In this document: piece by piece, positions 45,830 through 57,634 of the stretch
Numbering within the stretch: position 1 is the stretch's first letter
Layout: each line of letters starts with the position of its first letter
Assembly (NCBI GenBank): GCA_009760855.2
Contig: WPIO01000005.1
Location: 4,696,001-4,760,000 of the forward strand
Length of the DNA: 64,000 bases
Reading direction: 5' to 3'
Source of the DNA: Cristatella mucedo
Lineage: Eukaryota; Bryozoa; Phylactolaemata; Cristatellidae
Position numbers and translations under genes: made by a program
The notes under the pieces: model-generated
What the model saw: the letters and a program-made list of their open reading frames with translations, nothing else
Database searches by the model: none
What the model was told of the DNA's origin: nothing

Positions 45830-46990
45830 AAGGATCTTTGATCGAGGAGTTGGAACGCGAGTGACGATGTTTGTGCGTGCCACTCAAGTCCGTGAGAAGG
45901 TCGTCGCGCAGAGTGACGCCTCGCGGAAAGCGACTGTTTGGTGAAAGAAGGCGGTAGTCAGCTAAAATAAGCCACAGCGACTACCTGGCGTCAGCGTTTG
46001 GCGGCTTTTTCGCTTTCAATCTGCTCGCAGATGTCCTTTTTCGTGATTGTATGTCTTTATTCAGCCGATTGATTTAGAAAATAGTACGTTCAATGAATTA
46101 TATAAATGAAACGCAATAACGATGCGCAATCGCGATCCGTCGCCACTGACGCTCTTTCGCTGTAATTCTCTCTGTCTCTCTTTGTCTCTCTCTGTCTTTC
46201 CGCCTCTGTCTCTTTGCTTCTTCACTTTTCTTTAAACGTCTCCAATAGGTCTAACTGTGATATGCGTTTTCCCTCTCGTTTAACTGTAGCTATTGCCGTA
46301 GCCCATAATCGGCCAAACAACTCGGAACTTACGACATTTCATGTAGAAGCCCCAATCCATTGTGGCTCACGAGCAGCCTGAAATGTAATTATCCAACAAA
46401 GTGAATTTCCGTCGGCAGCTTAGAATTTAGTGGGTTGCCCAGTGCTATAGTAAGCCTTGCTGCTGTTATGCTCTAAAATGCGCCACAGCTATACTTCGAC
46501 AGACTGAAACTTGCCATATATGGCCACATCAAGGGCTAATAGCTCAACGAGTTCCATAGTTCTCAGCGGTTGAGTGAGAGAAAGACGGCATGCGATATCG
46601 TCAGCCTTGTTTGCTATCCTTAGTTTAAAACTTTCCCGTTAAGCCTATCAAGCTGTTTCTAAAATACAAATTCAGATACCACCAACATTTTACCAGGCAG
46701 AAGATGGATATGCCCAGCAATCTGCAGTGATCAGGACAATCTTTTTGCCCGTGGCACAAATAACGAGCCGATCACAGTCTATGTCACAGGTTGTAGATGG
46801 GGGATCGCTTGCTCCCCTCATTGTATCATCATAATGTCGCCGAGCTCTTGCTGAATGCCCGGCTCAGCAGCGCAGCCGCAGCGTCGCGGCCATGGCCGTA
46901 GCTAGGTGGCTGCATCTCCTCTCCACTGCCCGTCTCTCTGCGACCTTCTCTTTGCTCCGTGACGTAATGTATCTCCGTCTGTAACTCCAC
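45830..46990. other. U5 interval between C and A, left part
   Basis: CT-rich tract near 46165-46215 in the usual intron position; from about 46580 to 46980 the sequence matches the A leader of U3 and U6 (GATATCGTCAGCC, GCAGCGTCGCGGCC). No exon is supported. Confidence 0.4.
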
Positions 46991-47905
46991 GGAGCCATAA
47001 AGACTGTGGGGGTGCTAAGCTGGAGAGTTTTGTATAGGGTGTTCACAGCCTAAGCGGTTTTCGGTACGCACTCGGTAGCCAACTGATTTCGTCTCAAGCT
47101 GCGAAGAGAAGGTGGGAAGCACAGCAGAGCCAGGAGAGCAGTTGAGGTAGTGAGTAGCGTGGAATGGAGCAGCTCAGGACTGCTGGAAAGGATGAGCCGT
47201 AGTCGGCAGCAGGAAAGTAGTTGTTGTTGCGTAAGAATTGTGGAAGCAAGTTTCACAGTCTAGGTCCTGCAGAGCTAAAGCTTCTGTCGCTAACGGTCTT
47301 TCAGCGGAGTAATGGAGCAGCTAATTTATCGGTCAGACAGGACCTGAGGGTGCGAAGTTGCTGAACTGGTGCAGCAGTTCAACTAGGTACGAAGTATCCA
47401 AGTCGTAGCGGGCCTTGTAAGTCAACGTAAGAGGTTTGCTCTGTATCTGTTGATCAACTGGCATCCATCCTAGTTTTTTTTAGCAAAGGGGACACGCGCC
47501 CAAACGTCTGGGACTGGAAGCCTGGGTTTAGAGCTATATTCATAGACAGGTGCAGTAGCCTAATTCCCTTCTTGAGTAGCCCGGCCAAATAGGAATTACA
47601 GAAATCGAGTCGAGAAAGAACTAAGGAGCCAGTTTATTTTTTGCAATCCGCTGTGGAAGACTGCTCCTAATCTTAGATAGGGATCGGATGTGATGGTTAG
47701 CTTTAGAAGCCGTCTTCTGTATGAAGCTTTTAAAAGTGAGGCAGCTGTCTAAACTGACACCTAAATTTCGAACACGTGGTGATTGTAGCACAACTGCATT
47801 ACGCATTAGAAGAGAAAAACATTTTTAATTTAGAAACACGCTTAGGGTGTCATGTGACCAGGAGTTCAGTACTATCGTCCTTTCGTTGTAAGAAGATTGC
47901 TCAGT
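46990..47905 (-). mobile_element. L2b LINE fragment in U5
   Basis: Minus-strand words VRNLGVSLDSCLTFKSFIQK, ANHHIRSLSKIRSSLPQRI and SRLDFCNSYLAGLLKKGI mark the region after the RT catalytic core. It interrupts the A leader, which resumes at GAGGTGCCCCATGC near 47908, the same junction as in U2. The left boundary is approximate. Confidence 0.65.
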
Positions 47906-48061
47906 GATGAGGTGCCCCATGCAGATCAGTCAGAATTAAGGAACCTCCCCGTGTTTACGCTGCCTTGAAATTAAAGACCGCTGAGTACCGCCGCATGTCA
48001 CAGCCACTTTATTTTCGCAATTTGAAGGCTTTTGCGACGACTTGATTTGATTTGATTTCAG

Positions 48062-48846
48062 ATTAACGAGAATGCTCAATTTTGTAACTACAGCGTTGTC
48101 AGTCGCCGCCATTATCGGGTGCTGGAACGGCTGTCTTTCAGTGGTCATTCAGCCGCGAGTCGGCGTCATGGTAAGCACTATGAACTACAGGCCAAGAGAA
48201 CTAGAGCCATCTTTAATCTGCACGCGCCTCACCGACCTGTCCAATTGAGCCCGAGACTGGCAGTGTCGAGTACAGTCTTTGATCCGAGCGTCACGGACAG
48301 CTGCCGTGCTGCCACCTCTTTCTAGTGCCTTCGCTGACCGCTCTGGCTTCTAGTGCCGCCAATTATAACGCTGGTGATGCTGCCGCGGTAGGACTGAAGC
48401 ATCTGGAGCTGCCTCGCTCGGTCCGTCATCGCATACTCGTAAAGCGCTTCGCTATTTCTTGGCAGCCCGACCAGTGCTCCGTCATCCAGATCCGATCATC
48501 GGAGAGCGGAAAGTATGTCGGCTTCAGTCTCCCGTACGACAGCACGAGCAGCGTCAGCGCCACCTATGCACACACGAGCAGCGGAAGTGAGTGCCGCGCC
48601 AGTTGCAATGACCTCTAGGCTGCCCTAGTCAGTCTGTCTGCAACGCAGTAACGTCACGACAAAATACCGCATCGCAGAGCGTCAGGGCGCTCCCTCGCTG
48701 TGCTTGCAGCTCGTCTCGTAGTCAACTATCCCGACGACCGACGTGGCTACGGACCCATTGCATTGACGGCGAATATTTCGATCAGCGAGGACAACAGAGA
48801 ACACCTGCTACTGGGTTTCGACACATCAAAGAACGCCGTCACTAAG
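48062..48846 (+). pseudogene. Unit U5, module A
   Basis: A1 has its acceptor at 48061, ATG at 48072 and end at 48170; it reads MLNFVTTALSVAAIIGCWNG. A2 is 48326-48420 (95 nt) and A3 48466-48586 (121 nt), both open. A4 is 48678-48846, 169 nt, two bases over the usual length (CAGGGCGCTCCC for CAGCCCTGCG-type sequence), which shifts the frame into TAG at CTCGTAG. The rest of A4 still spells LVVNYPDDRRGYGPIALTA in its old frame. Confidence 0.6.
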
Positions 48847-49307
48847 GTACTCGTGTGGGAATGAAAACCTTCACCCTGCTAGCGTCTTTGGATTATGTTC
48901 ACCCAGCCGTTACATGCCAGTTCCGGTATCCAGGACCGAAACCGTGGTGCCCGAGAATGAAGCTAGCTAGCCTAGCTTAGTAAACATAAATGGGTAGACC
49001 CGCTCTAACTAAAAAAGAAGGTGGCACTTCTGGGATGTGGTACCCGTGCACCGGAATTCGGCATTGCGACGACAAAGCCGAACAGGTGCCCGCCTACTTC
49101 GGCGGCTTTGCAGTTGGAATGGACTTGTCAGAGCGACGTGCGCCTGTGAAACACAGTTCAGGCGCTGCATGAGTACAAGGTCACGCACGACCCGGCAAGC
49201 CCACTCTAACCGAGGCAGTGACACGGTACTTTGCTCATTGAAGTTCTTGCATTAACGGAGCGGCTGCCTTTACTGCATGCATCCGACCCCGTTGTATGGT
49301 TCGACAG

Positions 49308-49723
49308 AGCTGGACCTTCGGATCGGAAGCACTGCCGAGTAGAACGCACCTGGCATTCACAGCGTGGCCCGCGTTCAATGTGTCCGTATCGAGACCTTCC
49401 TTTATTTTGTCAGGATCATTTTATCGGTAAGTGCGTAGGTGCTGCAGCTCCATCGGCTCGCTGCCCTTTGACCTGCAGGTCGTTCCCTACGTGACGGTTG
49501 CGCCTGCCTCGTTTATAGCCTCTACCTGCTGAGCGACGCGAACACCAACGAGTACGCCGCGATCGTCGGTAGCGATCCGGATGGGCGACTCCGTCTGTAT
49601 CCATTCGATGCGTCTGGAGCAGCCAACAATGCGTTCGTCAACCCGGCCACGCTATTCATGGTCAACCTGCTCGAGTCCCCCGGCAACTCCAGCTGCTAAC
49701 TCATGAGTAGCCGAAAAAATTAG
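49308..49723 (+). pseudogene. Unit U5, terminal module B
   Basis: B1 49308-49426 (119 nt) and B2 from 49519. All splice signals are present and the frame is open through SDANTNEYAAIVGSDPDGRL and FMVNLLESPGNSSC, where TGC is followed by TAA (49697-49699), 12 codons short of the usual end at 49721-49723. Loss of 12 C-terminal residues might be tolerated, but A4 of the same unit is frameshifted. Confidence 0.6.
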
Positions 49724-50096
49724 TCCTCCACTTGCATCATTTGTAGGCGCAGCCGACCCGAGACTGTGCCCGCCGTCGCTTCCCCTTAAAAGCGCGGTTA
49801 AAGCGAGTGAGGTTTTCCTCGCCGTCATTGTCGACCAAGTTTTCTGTAAGTTTTCTCTGACACACGAAGTGGATCACAGCGGTGCCTGCCTCTCGTAAAT
49901 GGTAGTGTGCAGCACTCGCTTGCTACCAGCCAAGACTTGCTACCCGTCAATGCGCCGAGTACGTCATCAGGCCGAGCACGTCATCGAGCCGGCAACGTCA
50001 TCAGGCCGTGCACGGCCTGGAGCCGCTGTTACTCGTCCATCTTTTCCACGTACTTTTATAGCTGCCGCGATCACGTGTTTACTAGAGTGTTTTGCA

Positions 50097-50102
50097 AATA
50101 AA
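50097..50102 (+). terminator. Polyadenylation signal of unit U5
   Basis: AATAAA after GTGTTTTGCA, the same context as in U0 and U6, about 375 bases after the B2 end. Confidence 0.5.
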
Positions 50103-50639
50103 TGGATGATAATGAAACTAATAAGAAGGAAAAAAGTAGAATATAGAATGCCGTTCGCTATAGTGCACCCAATGGAGGTAAATGTCATCTGAAGTACATC
50201 TTTGATGCTTTCGTGGGAATGAATATTTGTATCGATGCGGTCAATTGGCTGTACATCGTCAATTCTAGAGAAGTCATAGATTCAACGTAGATTTGATTCT
50301 TTCTAAAGAAGCCCAAAGCAAGTCTACCGAGCGTATTTGATTGCCTTTCATTCTTTCTATTGCCCATATCGTGGCTACGCTCGCCCCGGTTACACCGGTC
50401 AGAGATCGTGCGTCCACTTCGGAATACGACATGATGGTTAGTTTTACGCTTGTTAAGTGACGATATTATTTGGGGTGGTCAGCGACTGCCGTTTCCTAAC
50501 GCCATGCGGTTCAATAAATATTTATCTTTTGGTAGCGGCGGCAGCTCGCTATGTCATTTCTGCAGAGAGGTCGGCGCGCGCTTACCATGCAAACATGTCA
50601 AACCGCGGCGAGAGACTGGGGTGCCTCTCATCGAGAAAT

Positions 50640-51420
50640 AAAGCTAGCTAGCCTAGCCTAGAAAACATAAACGGGTAGACCCGCTCTAACTAAAAAAGCA
50701 CGAGGCACTGCTGGGATGTGGCATCCATGCGCCGGAATTCGGCGTCATGACAAATCCATACTGGTGCCCGTCTTCTACGGCGGCTTTGCAGTACGAATCG
50801 AAACATACAGTCAGAGCAACGTGGGCCTGTGAAACATAGTTCAGGCGCTGAATGAGTACAAGGTCAGGGCACAACCCAGCAAGCACTCTCTCGCCGAGGC
50901 GGCAACGCGGTACTTTGCTCATCGAAGTTCTTGCATTAACGGAAGCGGCTGCCTTTAACGCTTACACCCGACCCTGTTGTATGATTTGACAGAGCTGGAC
51001 CTTCGGATCGAGAGCGCCGCCGAGAAGCATGCACCTAGAACTCACCGCTTGGCCCGTCTTCAACGCTTCCGTATCGAGAGCTTCCGTTATTTTGTCGGGA
51101 TCATTTTATCGGTTAGCACATAGGCGTTGCGGCCCCGCCGGCTCGCTGCCCTTTGACCTGCAGGTCGCGCTGCACTTAACGGCCGCACTCGCCATCTCTC
51201 CGCTTGTAACATCTACCTGCTGAGCGACGCGAACGCGAACGCGGACGAGTACGTCGCCATCGTCGGTAGCGATCTGGATCGGCGACTCAATCTGTATGCG
51301 GTCAATGCGTCTGGAGCGGCGAACAATGCGTTCGTCAACCCCGCCACGCTATTCATGGTCAACGTGCTTGAGTCTCACGGAGACTCTGGCCGCCAGCTAT
51401 TGAGTAGCCGAAGAAAGTAG
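50640..51420 (+). pseudogene. Extra B module downstream of U5
   Basis: A partial duplicate that starts in the A-B intron (AATAAAGCTAGCTAGCC and GTAGACCCGCTCTAACT match 48957-49010) and contains B1 50993-51111 and B2 51210-51420. The B2 acceptor TAG has become TAA, so B2 cannot be spliced in the normal way; the donor of B1 is GTTAGC. The coding words are kept, with NLYAVNASGAANN in place of RLYPFDASGAANN. No A exons precede it. Confidence 0.65.
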
Positions 51421-51484
51421 TCCTCCGCTGGCATCATTTGTACGCACAGTCAACCCGAGACCGTGCCCGTCGTCGGTTCTAAAT

Positions 51485-51960
51485 GACGAACTAAATGCCC
51501 GGTCTCCGAACGTTTTGAGGTTCGAACGAAGTATAGGTAAGCAGTTGAATTTATAAAAGTAGTTGGTGCGAAGCTTGGCATGGTGGGGGAGCAGATATGA
51601 CAGGTAGGTCGGAGCCAAAGATTGAAGGGACTTAAAAGTGAATAACCAAACTTTGAATTCGATTCGCTGCTTTATTAGGAGCGAGTTGAGGTCGGCGAGA
51701 ATAGTGAGATATGGTAATTGCGCTCGCTCACGACGTACAAACCTAGCTGCATAGTTTTCCAACGCTGTAAGCACATGATTAAATTGACCGGTAGACCAGC
51801 AAGCGGCGAGTTACAGAAGTCAAGACAAGATGTCACAAATTCATGGATAAATTCAGATGTGATATCCCAGTCTAAACCAGGTCAACGCTTAGCAAAGTTA
51901 TGTAACCGAATACTGTTCTCTTTACTCAGCACTGTACACCGGTCGCTAATGAAATGTGAT
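51485..51960 (-). mobile_element. LINE fragment between the extra B and U6
   Basis: Minus strand: ARFVRRERAQLPYLTILADL, KVWLFTFKSLQSLAPTYLSY and LPILRSNLKTFGDRAF. It corresponds to 34900-35180 of the other orientation. The sequence beyond it at 51960-52015 also matches 34640-34700 in reverse, so this piece was copied together with the end of an F module. Confidence 0.65.
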
Positions 51961-52019
51961 GTCGGCCGCTCGTACTTAGCTCAGGGTGACCTCTCTTCGA
52001 CTGTGGCACCTCGCTAGGG

Positions 52020-52723
52020 TCAGCTATCTCGGTCGAAGATTATCGCAAAGTATCGCACCGCACGCACGAATCGGCAATGGAGTAGAAGCCGCCGTGTGGC
52101 TCGCTCGTGCTTGCCGAGTGCGGCCGCTTTCGCGAGCGCTCGAGCGAAATCGCTCGGACCGCAGGCCAACGTCCAGCTGCGAAGCGTCGGTCCGCGGTCT
52201 GTGCGCTGTGGAGAAGATCGCTGAGAAACCGGGCGCACTAATTGTACGTGCCAGGCATCTCGGCCCATCGGCCGCAGCTTCGCAGAGTGTTTCCCGGAAC
52301 TGACGTCCAGCTACCATAATTGCTCGCACCGGAAGCTCCTGCGGCAGTCGCTCCTGGGTATGGATACAAACCGGGAAATCCTCAATCGGCATTTTGGCGT
52401 TTTAGCAGCGACGGCGGTGGGGCGTCGCCCGTTTGGGCACACCGAGGCGTGGGTGGACCTAGAAGGCTGCTTCGTCTGTGCAGTCGAAATTGTCGGTCAA
52501 ATGTCCACTGTCCACCGGTGAACGCCCAGGTATTTTCCAGCTCGGCGAGGCGGGCTTGCCTGTCTTTGTCGCCGCTGTTCTGCTAGGCTATATAGCGCAC
52601 CGACAGGTGGTATGGGAAGGCAGACGGTCTTCGTGAGCCAGCGAGCAACTGTGTTGTCAGTTCTTGGTGCTACCGAGCCCACCGAGTGCTCCGTTGCCTC
52701 GTCGCCTGCGTCAGAGAACGAAT
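52020..52723 (+). CDS. Unit U6, module C
   Basis: Begins at a truncated point; the first-exon donor seen in U2 and U5 is absent. Segments: ATCGCTCGGACCGCAG|GCCAACGTCC near 52165; a frame at about 52320-52586 reading PGYGYKPGNPQSAFWRFSSD and GGASPVWAHRG, for which third-position bias against U1 is strong; and the last exon 52541-52723 (183 nt; acceptor TTTTCCAG, donor AAT|GTGAGT). The last exon reads LGEAGLPVFVAAVLLGYIAH, then shifts frame before GRQTVFVSQRATV and CSVASSPASENE. It shares this length with U4. Confidence 0.45.
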
Positions 52724-53069
52724 GTGAGTATCGTTGATCGAGAAAATGCACGACGAATTGGCGATGCATGCGCGTGCTTGCCACTCGTGTCCGCGAGCAG
52801 GTCGTCTCCTCGAGTGACGCCTCGCTATAAGCGACTGTTTACTGGAAAAAATGAGTAGTCAGCTACAAAAGCAGCAACGACTGTCTAACAGCGGCGTTTG
52901 ACGCTTTGCAGCATTCAATCATCTTGCCACAGTCCTTCCACGCGACCGCGTGTGTTTCTTTGGAGGAGATCGTTCAAGTAAATAGTACCCTCCCTGATAT
53001 TAGAAAATAGAATCAAGAATGCAGGCGTGCGATCATGAATTAAATCACAAATGCGAGCCGTGTCTATCG

Positions 53070-53285
<216 letters not shown>

Positions 53286-53907
53286 TCTTCACTCTATATC
53301 GCTCCTCTGAACCCATTCAGTAGATCTATAGATCTCCGGCTGACTTGGCTCTTCCCTCGCGACCATATTCTGATACTGCTGCACCATAACCTCGGCCAAT
53401 AACTTTAAACATACGACATTGCGTTTATTTGCTGCAAGCAGCTGACGCTCATGGTCAGCAAGAAATAGAATCATGCTTCCAGGTTAAATTCAACCGCGGC
53501 AAAGATTCGCTGTTTTGGCTCTGTAATAAATTAGGTTTCTGTGTACTTAAAGAGGTGGCTTAGTCCTACTCTTGTAGAATGAATCTCGCTATAACCTGCC
53601 TAGGAAAACACTAGCGGCCTATTATAATCAGTACTTCTTTTAACGGGATCCCAACGAGCGTAACCCGGCCCGCGATATTGTCAGCCTCGTTTTCTATCCT
53701 CTTTTTAAGCCTGTTTATTTTAACCTATCATACTAAGTGTGGACATAAAATTCAGATAACGCAGACATTCGACCGAGCAGGTCATAGATAACTTTGGCCA
53801 AGCACTTTGCCGCCACCGGTAATCTTACTGCCCGTGGTACAAACATCAAACTGAGCGGGCTTATTCTTACTGGCCCGGTTCAGCGCCGCAGCCGGAGCGC
53901 CGCCGCC

Positions 53908-53991
53908 ATGGCTGGGCGTGGCGGCCGCGTCTCTTCGGTTCTCGTCTCTCTGCAAGCTGCCCTTCACCGACCGGGGAGGTGGCCTCTGTAA
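53908..53991 (+). promoter_or_regulatory. Short upstream frame in the A leader of U6
   Basis: GCCGCCATGG context, 27 codons (MAGRGGRVSSVLVSLQAALH then RPGRWPL) and TAA... the stop triplet is TAA-type at 53989-53991. The surrounding leader (CACCGGTAATCTTACTGCCC, GGTACAAACATCAAACTGAG) is nearly identical in U1 and U4. The 217 bases between this frame and ATG of A1 include an acceptor CAG at 54122. Confidence 0.4.
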
Positions 53992-54122
53992 TGCTGTCGG
54001 AACCAAGGCACCGCTTTGTTCCAGAGCGGTCTTGAAACAAAACACAGCCAGCGCCGCATCTCACGACCGCTCCTCGCTGAATCGAAAGATTCTATAGGAG
54101 ACTGCATTAGCTCCTGCTTCAG

Positions 54123-54893
54123 ATAAACGAAAATGCTGAACGTTGGAACTGCCGCATGGTTGGTCACCGCAATTTTCGACCGCTGGAACGGCGTTCTTTC
54201 GGTGGTCATTCCGCCGCGAGTCGATGTCATGGTAAGCGCTATGAATTACAGGCCGAGAAAACTAGAGCCATTTTTTTATCTTGCCTCACCGACCTGTCCA
54301 ATTGAGCCCGAGCCTGGCAGCGGCGAGTACAATCTTTCTTCGGACAGATGCAATGCTGCCGCCCCTTTCTAGTGTGCTCACTGACCGCTCTGGCTTCCAG
54401 TGCCGCCATCGATATTGTTGGCGATGTTGCAGCAATAGGACTGAAGCAGCTAGAGCTGCCTGGCTCTGTCAGTCATCGCAGACTCGTTATAAAGCGCGTC
54501 GTTGTTTTTGGCAGCCCGATCAGTGCGCCGTCATTCAGATCCGGTCATTAGAGAGCGGAAAGTACGTCGGCTACAGTCTCCCGTACGACAGCACGAGCAG
54601 CGTCAGCGCCATGTATGCACACTCAAGCAGCGGAAGTGAGTGCTGCACCTGCTGCAATGGCAGCGCTTCTGCCCTATCCAGTCCGCCTGTGATGCAGTCA
54701 GGTCGCGACGAAGCGCCGCCTCGCTGAACGTTAGCGCTCCGACACCGCGCTTGCAGCTCGTCTCGTAGTCAACTATCCCGACGACCGACGTGGCTACGGT
54801 CTCGTTGCATTGACGGCGACGATTTCCACTAGGGCAGATGAAGGAGAACACCTGCTGCTGGGTTTCGATTCATCACAGAACGCCGTCGCAAAG
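54123..54893 (+). CDS. Unit U6, module A (probably damaged at A4)
   Basis: A1: acceptor TTCAG at 54122, ATG 54133, end 54231, reading MLNVGTAAWLVTAIFDRWNG. A2 54373-54467, A3 54515-54635, A4 54727-54893 (167 nt); A1 to A3 are open. At A4 the acceptor is CTG instead of CAG and the third codon is TAG. A nearby TTAG at 54731-54734 could serve as acceptor but gives the wrong phase. The remaining A4 sequence, LAARLVVNYPDDRRGYGLVA and LLGFDSSQNAVAK, is unbroken. Confidence 0.55.
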
Positions 54894-55317
54894 GTACTCG
54901 CGCGTTAATGAAAAGTTGCATCCTTCTAGCGTCATGAGATCATATTCGCCTCGGTTCGATCGATGGTTGCAATCGACGTGTTTAGCAAATAAAGAGCTGA
55001 CATTTTGCCCGGTAAACCAAAATATAGCACTCAAAAAAGTCTCGAGTTCTCGCTACATAACCACAAACCAAACGAAAAAATAATCTGAATGCCAACGTAA
55101 TAGTTCTCTTGCTAAATACCGAAGTCGTGCGTCGAGGGGCGTTAACTTATTGCTTGCTTTAGCAGAGTGGTGACCTATGCCACCCGCATTTTCTGCACCC
55201 ACAGAACGTCGCTTTCGGCGAAATTATGTTGTAATTCTCCTCAAGGGAGTTCGCGTTGAAATAACCTCATGATTGACTGACATTACAATTTTTTAATTGT
55301 CGACCTTTCTCTTTAAA

Positions 55318-55398
55318 TGAAACAAATGTAAAGCGCCTAGAAAGAGATTAAGTTCTCTGAGGGCGCTTTATCAAGTGCAATATTATTATTATTATAAA
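55318..55398 (+). mobile_element. LINE 3'-tail insertion in the U6 A-B intron
   Basis: The cleanest tail in the window: arms TAAAGCGCC (55329-55337) and GGCGCTTTA (55362-55370), an inner stem AGAGA/TCTCT, then ATCAAGTGCAATATTATTATT. It splits intron sequence that is continuous in U1 and U4 (AAATGAAAATCCTGCACG when read in this orientation). The insertion point differs from that in U1. Confidence 0.75.
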
Positions 55399-55912
55399 CT
55401 GCAGCACGTTTATTTCGTTTAAAAACTATGTAATGACTTTTCACCTGACGCGATAATCCTTGCTACGTGTTTGCTTGAGCGTCCCGTAAGATATGTATGC
55501 AGTGTACACAGACAGATTTAATTGTCTTTGGCTGCCATTGATAGTTTCTTACTAAAAATATCTGCACTATTCCATAGGTCGTAACACCCCGCCTTAAAAT
55601 TTCTTAAGCCACTCGCAAACATTGCCTCATCGAGGTCGTAACATGCCGGTTCCAGTCTGCATGGCCAAATTTGGCTCTAGAGAAGGAAAGTTGGCTAGTC
55701 TGGAAAAATATGTATAAGGATGGTCACTCTATTACTCTACGTAGTTCAAGAAACATAGTTCCGGTGCTCCGTGAGTGCAAGGTCACCGCGAGACTATGCA
55801 AGCACCTCTCCTACAGATGCAGGTTCACAGTCCTTCGCTCATTTAAGTTCTCGCGTTAACGAAGGCGGCTGCCTCTAAGGCGGGCACCCAACTTCGTTCT
55901 ATAATTCATCAG

Positions 55913-56330
55913 CAGTGGACCTTCGGATCGGGAGCTCTGCCGAGTAGCACGCACCTGGCATTCACAGCGTGGCCCGTCTTCAATGTGTCCGTATCGCGAG
56001 CTTCCGTTATTTTGTCGGAATCATTTTATCGGTCAGAGCGTAGGCATTGCAGCCCCGCCGGCTCGCTGCCCTTTGACCTGCAGGTCGTCCGACCCGTGAT
56101 GGTCACGCTTGCCTCGCTCTGCTTGTAGCCTCTACCTGCTGAGCGACGCGAATGCGAACGCGGACGAGTACGTCGCGATCGTCGGTAGCGATCTGGATCG
56201 GCGACTCCGTCTGTATCCGTTCGATGCGTCTGGAGCAGCGAACAATGCGTTCGTCAACCCGGCCATGCTATTCATGGTCAACGTGGTCAAGTCCCCCGGT
56301 GACTCCTGCTGCCAACTCATGGGTAGCTGA
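55913..56330 (+). CDS. Unit U6, terminal module B (exons B1 and B2)
   Basis: B1 55913-56031 (119 nt; acceptor ATCAG, donor GTCAGA) and B2 from 56129 (acceptor TTGTAG). The frame is open: QWTFGSGALPSSTHLAF-type B1, then LYLLSDANANADEYVAIVGS, RRLRLYPFDASGAANNAF and FMVNVVKSPGDSCCQLMGS, ending at TGA 56328-56330, three codons earlier than U2. It uses the fuller ANANAD version of the repeat step. Confidence 0.6.
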
Positions 56331-56695
56331 AGAAATTAGTCCTCCACTTGCATAATTTGTATGGACAGTCAACCCGAGACCGTGCCCGTCGTCGCTTCCC
56401 CTTGAATGTGTGGTTAACGCGAGTGAGGTTTTTGTCACCGTCGTTGTTGACCAAGCCTTCCATGAGTTTTCTTTGGCTGGTGCAGTGGTTCACATCGCTG
56501 CCATCCTTTCGTGAGCGGCAGTGTGCCGCACGCGCTTGCTACCAGCTGACACTCGCTATCCGTCAACGGGCCGAGCAGGTCATCGTCCAGAGCACGTCAT
56601 CTAGCCGAGCACGGCCTGCAGCCGCTGTTACTCGTCCATCTTTTACATGTACTATTGCAGCTTTCGCGATAGCGTGTTTACGTTCGTGTTTTGCA

Positions 56696-56701
56696 AATAA
56701 A
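56696..56701 (+). terminator. Polyadenylation signal of unit U6
   Basis: AATAAA after GTGTTTTGCA, about 370 bases past the stop, followed by AATAATGCAACTAATAAG as in U2 and U5. Confidence 0.5.
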
Positions 56702-57054
56702 TAGATAATAATGCAACTAATAAGTAAGAAAAAAGTGAAATATAGAATGGCCGCTCGCTATAGTGCACCCGCTGGAGGCAGATCTCGTCTGAACTACATA
56801 TTTGATGCTTAAGTGGGAATGAATATTTGTATCGATGCGGTCAACTAGCTGTACATCGTCAATTCTAGAGAAGTCATAGATTCAACGTAGATTTGATTCT
56901 ATCTAAAGAAGCCCAAAGCAAGTCTACCGAGCGTATTGGAATGCCTTTCATTCTTTCTATTGCCCATATGCTGGCTACGCCCGCCCGGGCTACACCGGTC
57001 GGAGATCGTGGGTCCACTTTGGAATACGACATGATGCTTAATTTTACGCTTGTA

Positions 57055-57490
57055 ATTATCCGCACACGCTCGTGAATTTAAATACTGCCGCATTTTTTAG
57101 TGACCTGCACTTGTTCCACATTAAACTGTGAGTCGACATCCAAACCATGTTACGTGCAAACGTTACGAGTAGCAGCATCCCCTGTGGTGTGAGCCTGCTA
57201 TTGTTGTTAGCATTGCAGCGTCGACCCCTAATGTATGCCCGACATGCCGCAGGTGGTTCTGCAATTGACTCGGTGCAGTGCCTGGCCTTTGATGTAAGCA
57301 TTTAACCAACCACAGATGTACTTGTTTATCTGTGGTGAGTCAGCTCGGTTGTGTATGTATCCACTGAGGGAATGCTGATCGAGTCTCGTTCACTGCTCAC
57401 GTCCGTCCTCCAGTCTCCTCGAAAGTCCACGAGAACAGCCACTGCTTCAGTCATCGGTTGATTCCACTGTCAACGGCACAAAAGAGCTAG
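57055..57490. repeat. Dispersed repeat H, copy 2
   Basis: Follows the 3' flank of U6 directly, with AGCAGCATCCCCTGTGGTG and AACCACAGATGTACTTG. It is longer on the left than copy 3 and has no insertion. The same flank-plus-H order occurs after U2, with a larger gap. Confidence 0.6.
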
Positions 57491-57634
57491 ACAGCAGAGC
57501 GGAACTCATTTAGCTACTGCAGCCGTCCGACTGCAATACCGTGGGAGGAAGCGGTATGGTATGCTTCCGATCTCGTAGCCACAACAGCCGAAGACGAAAG
57601 CCAAGTTCGATGCCGCAGCAGCCAAAGATGAAGG

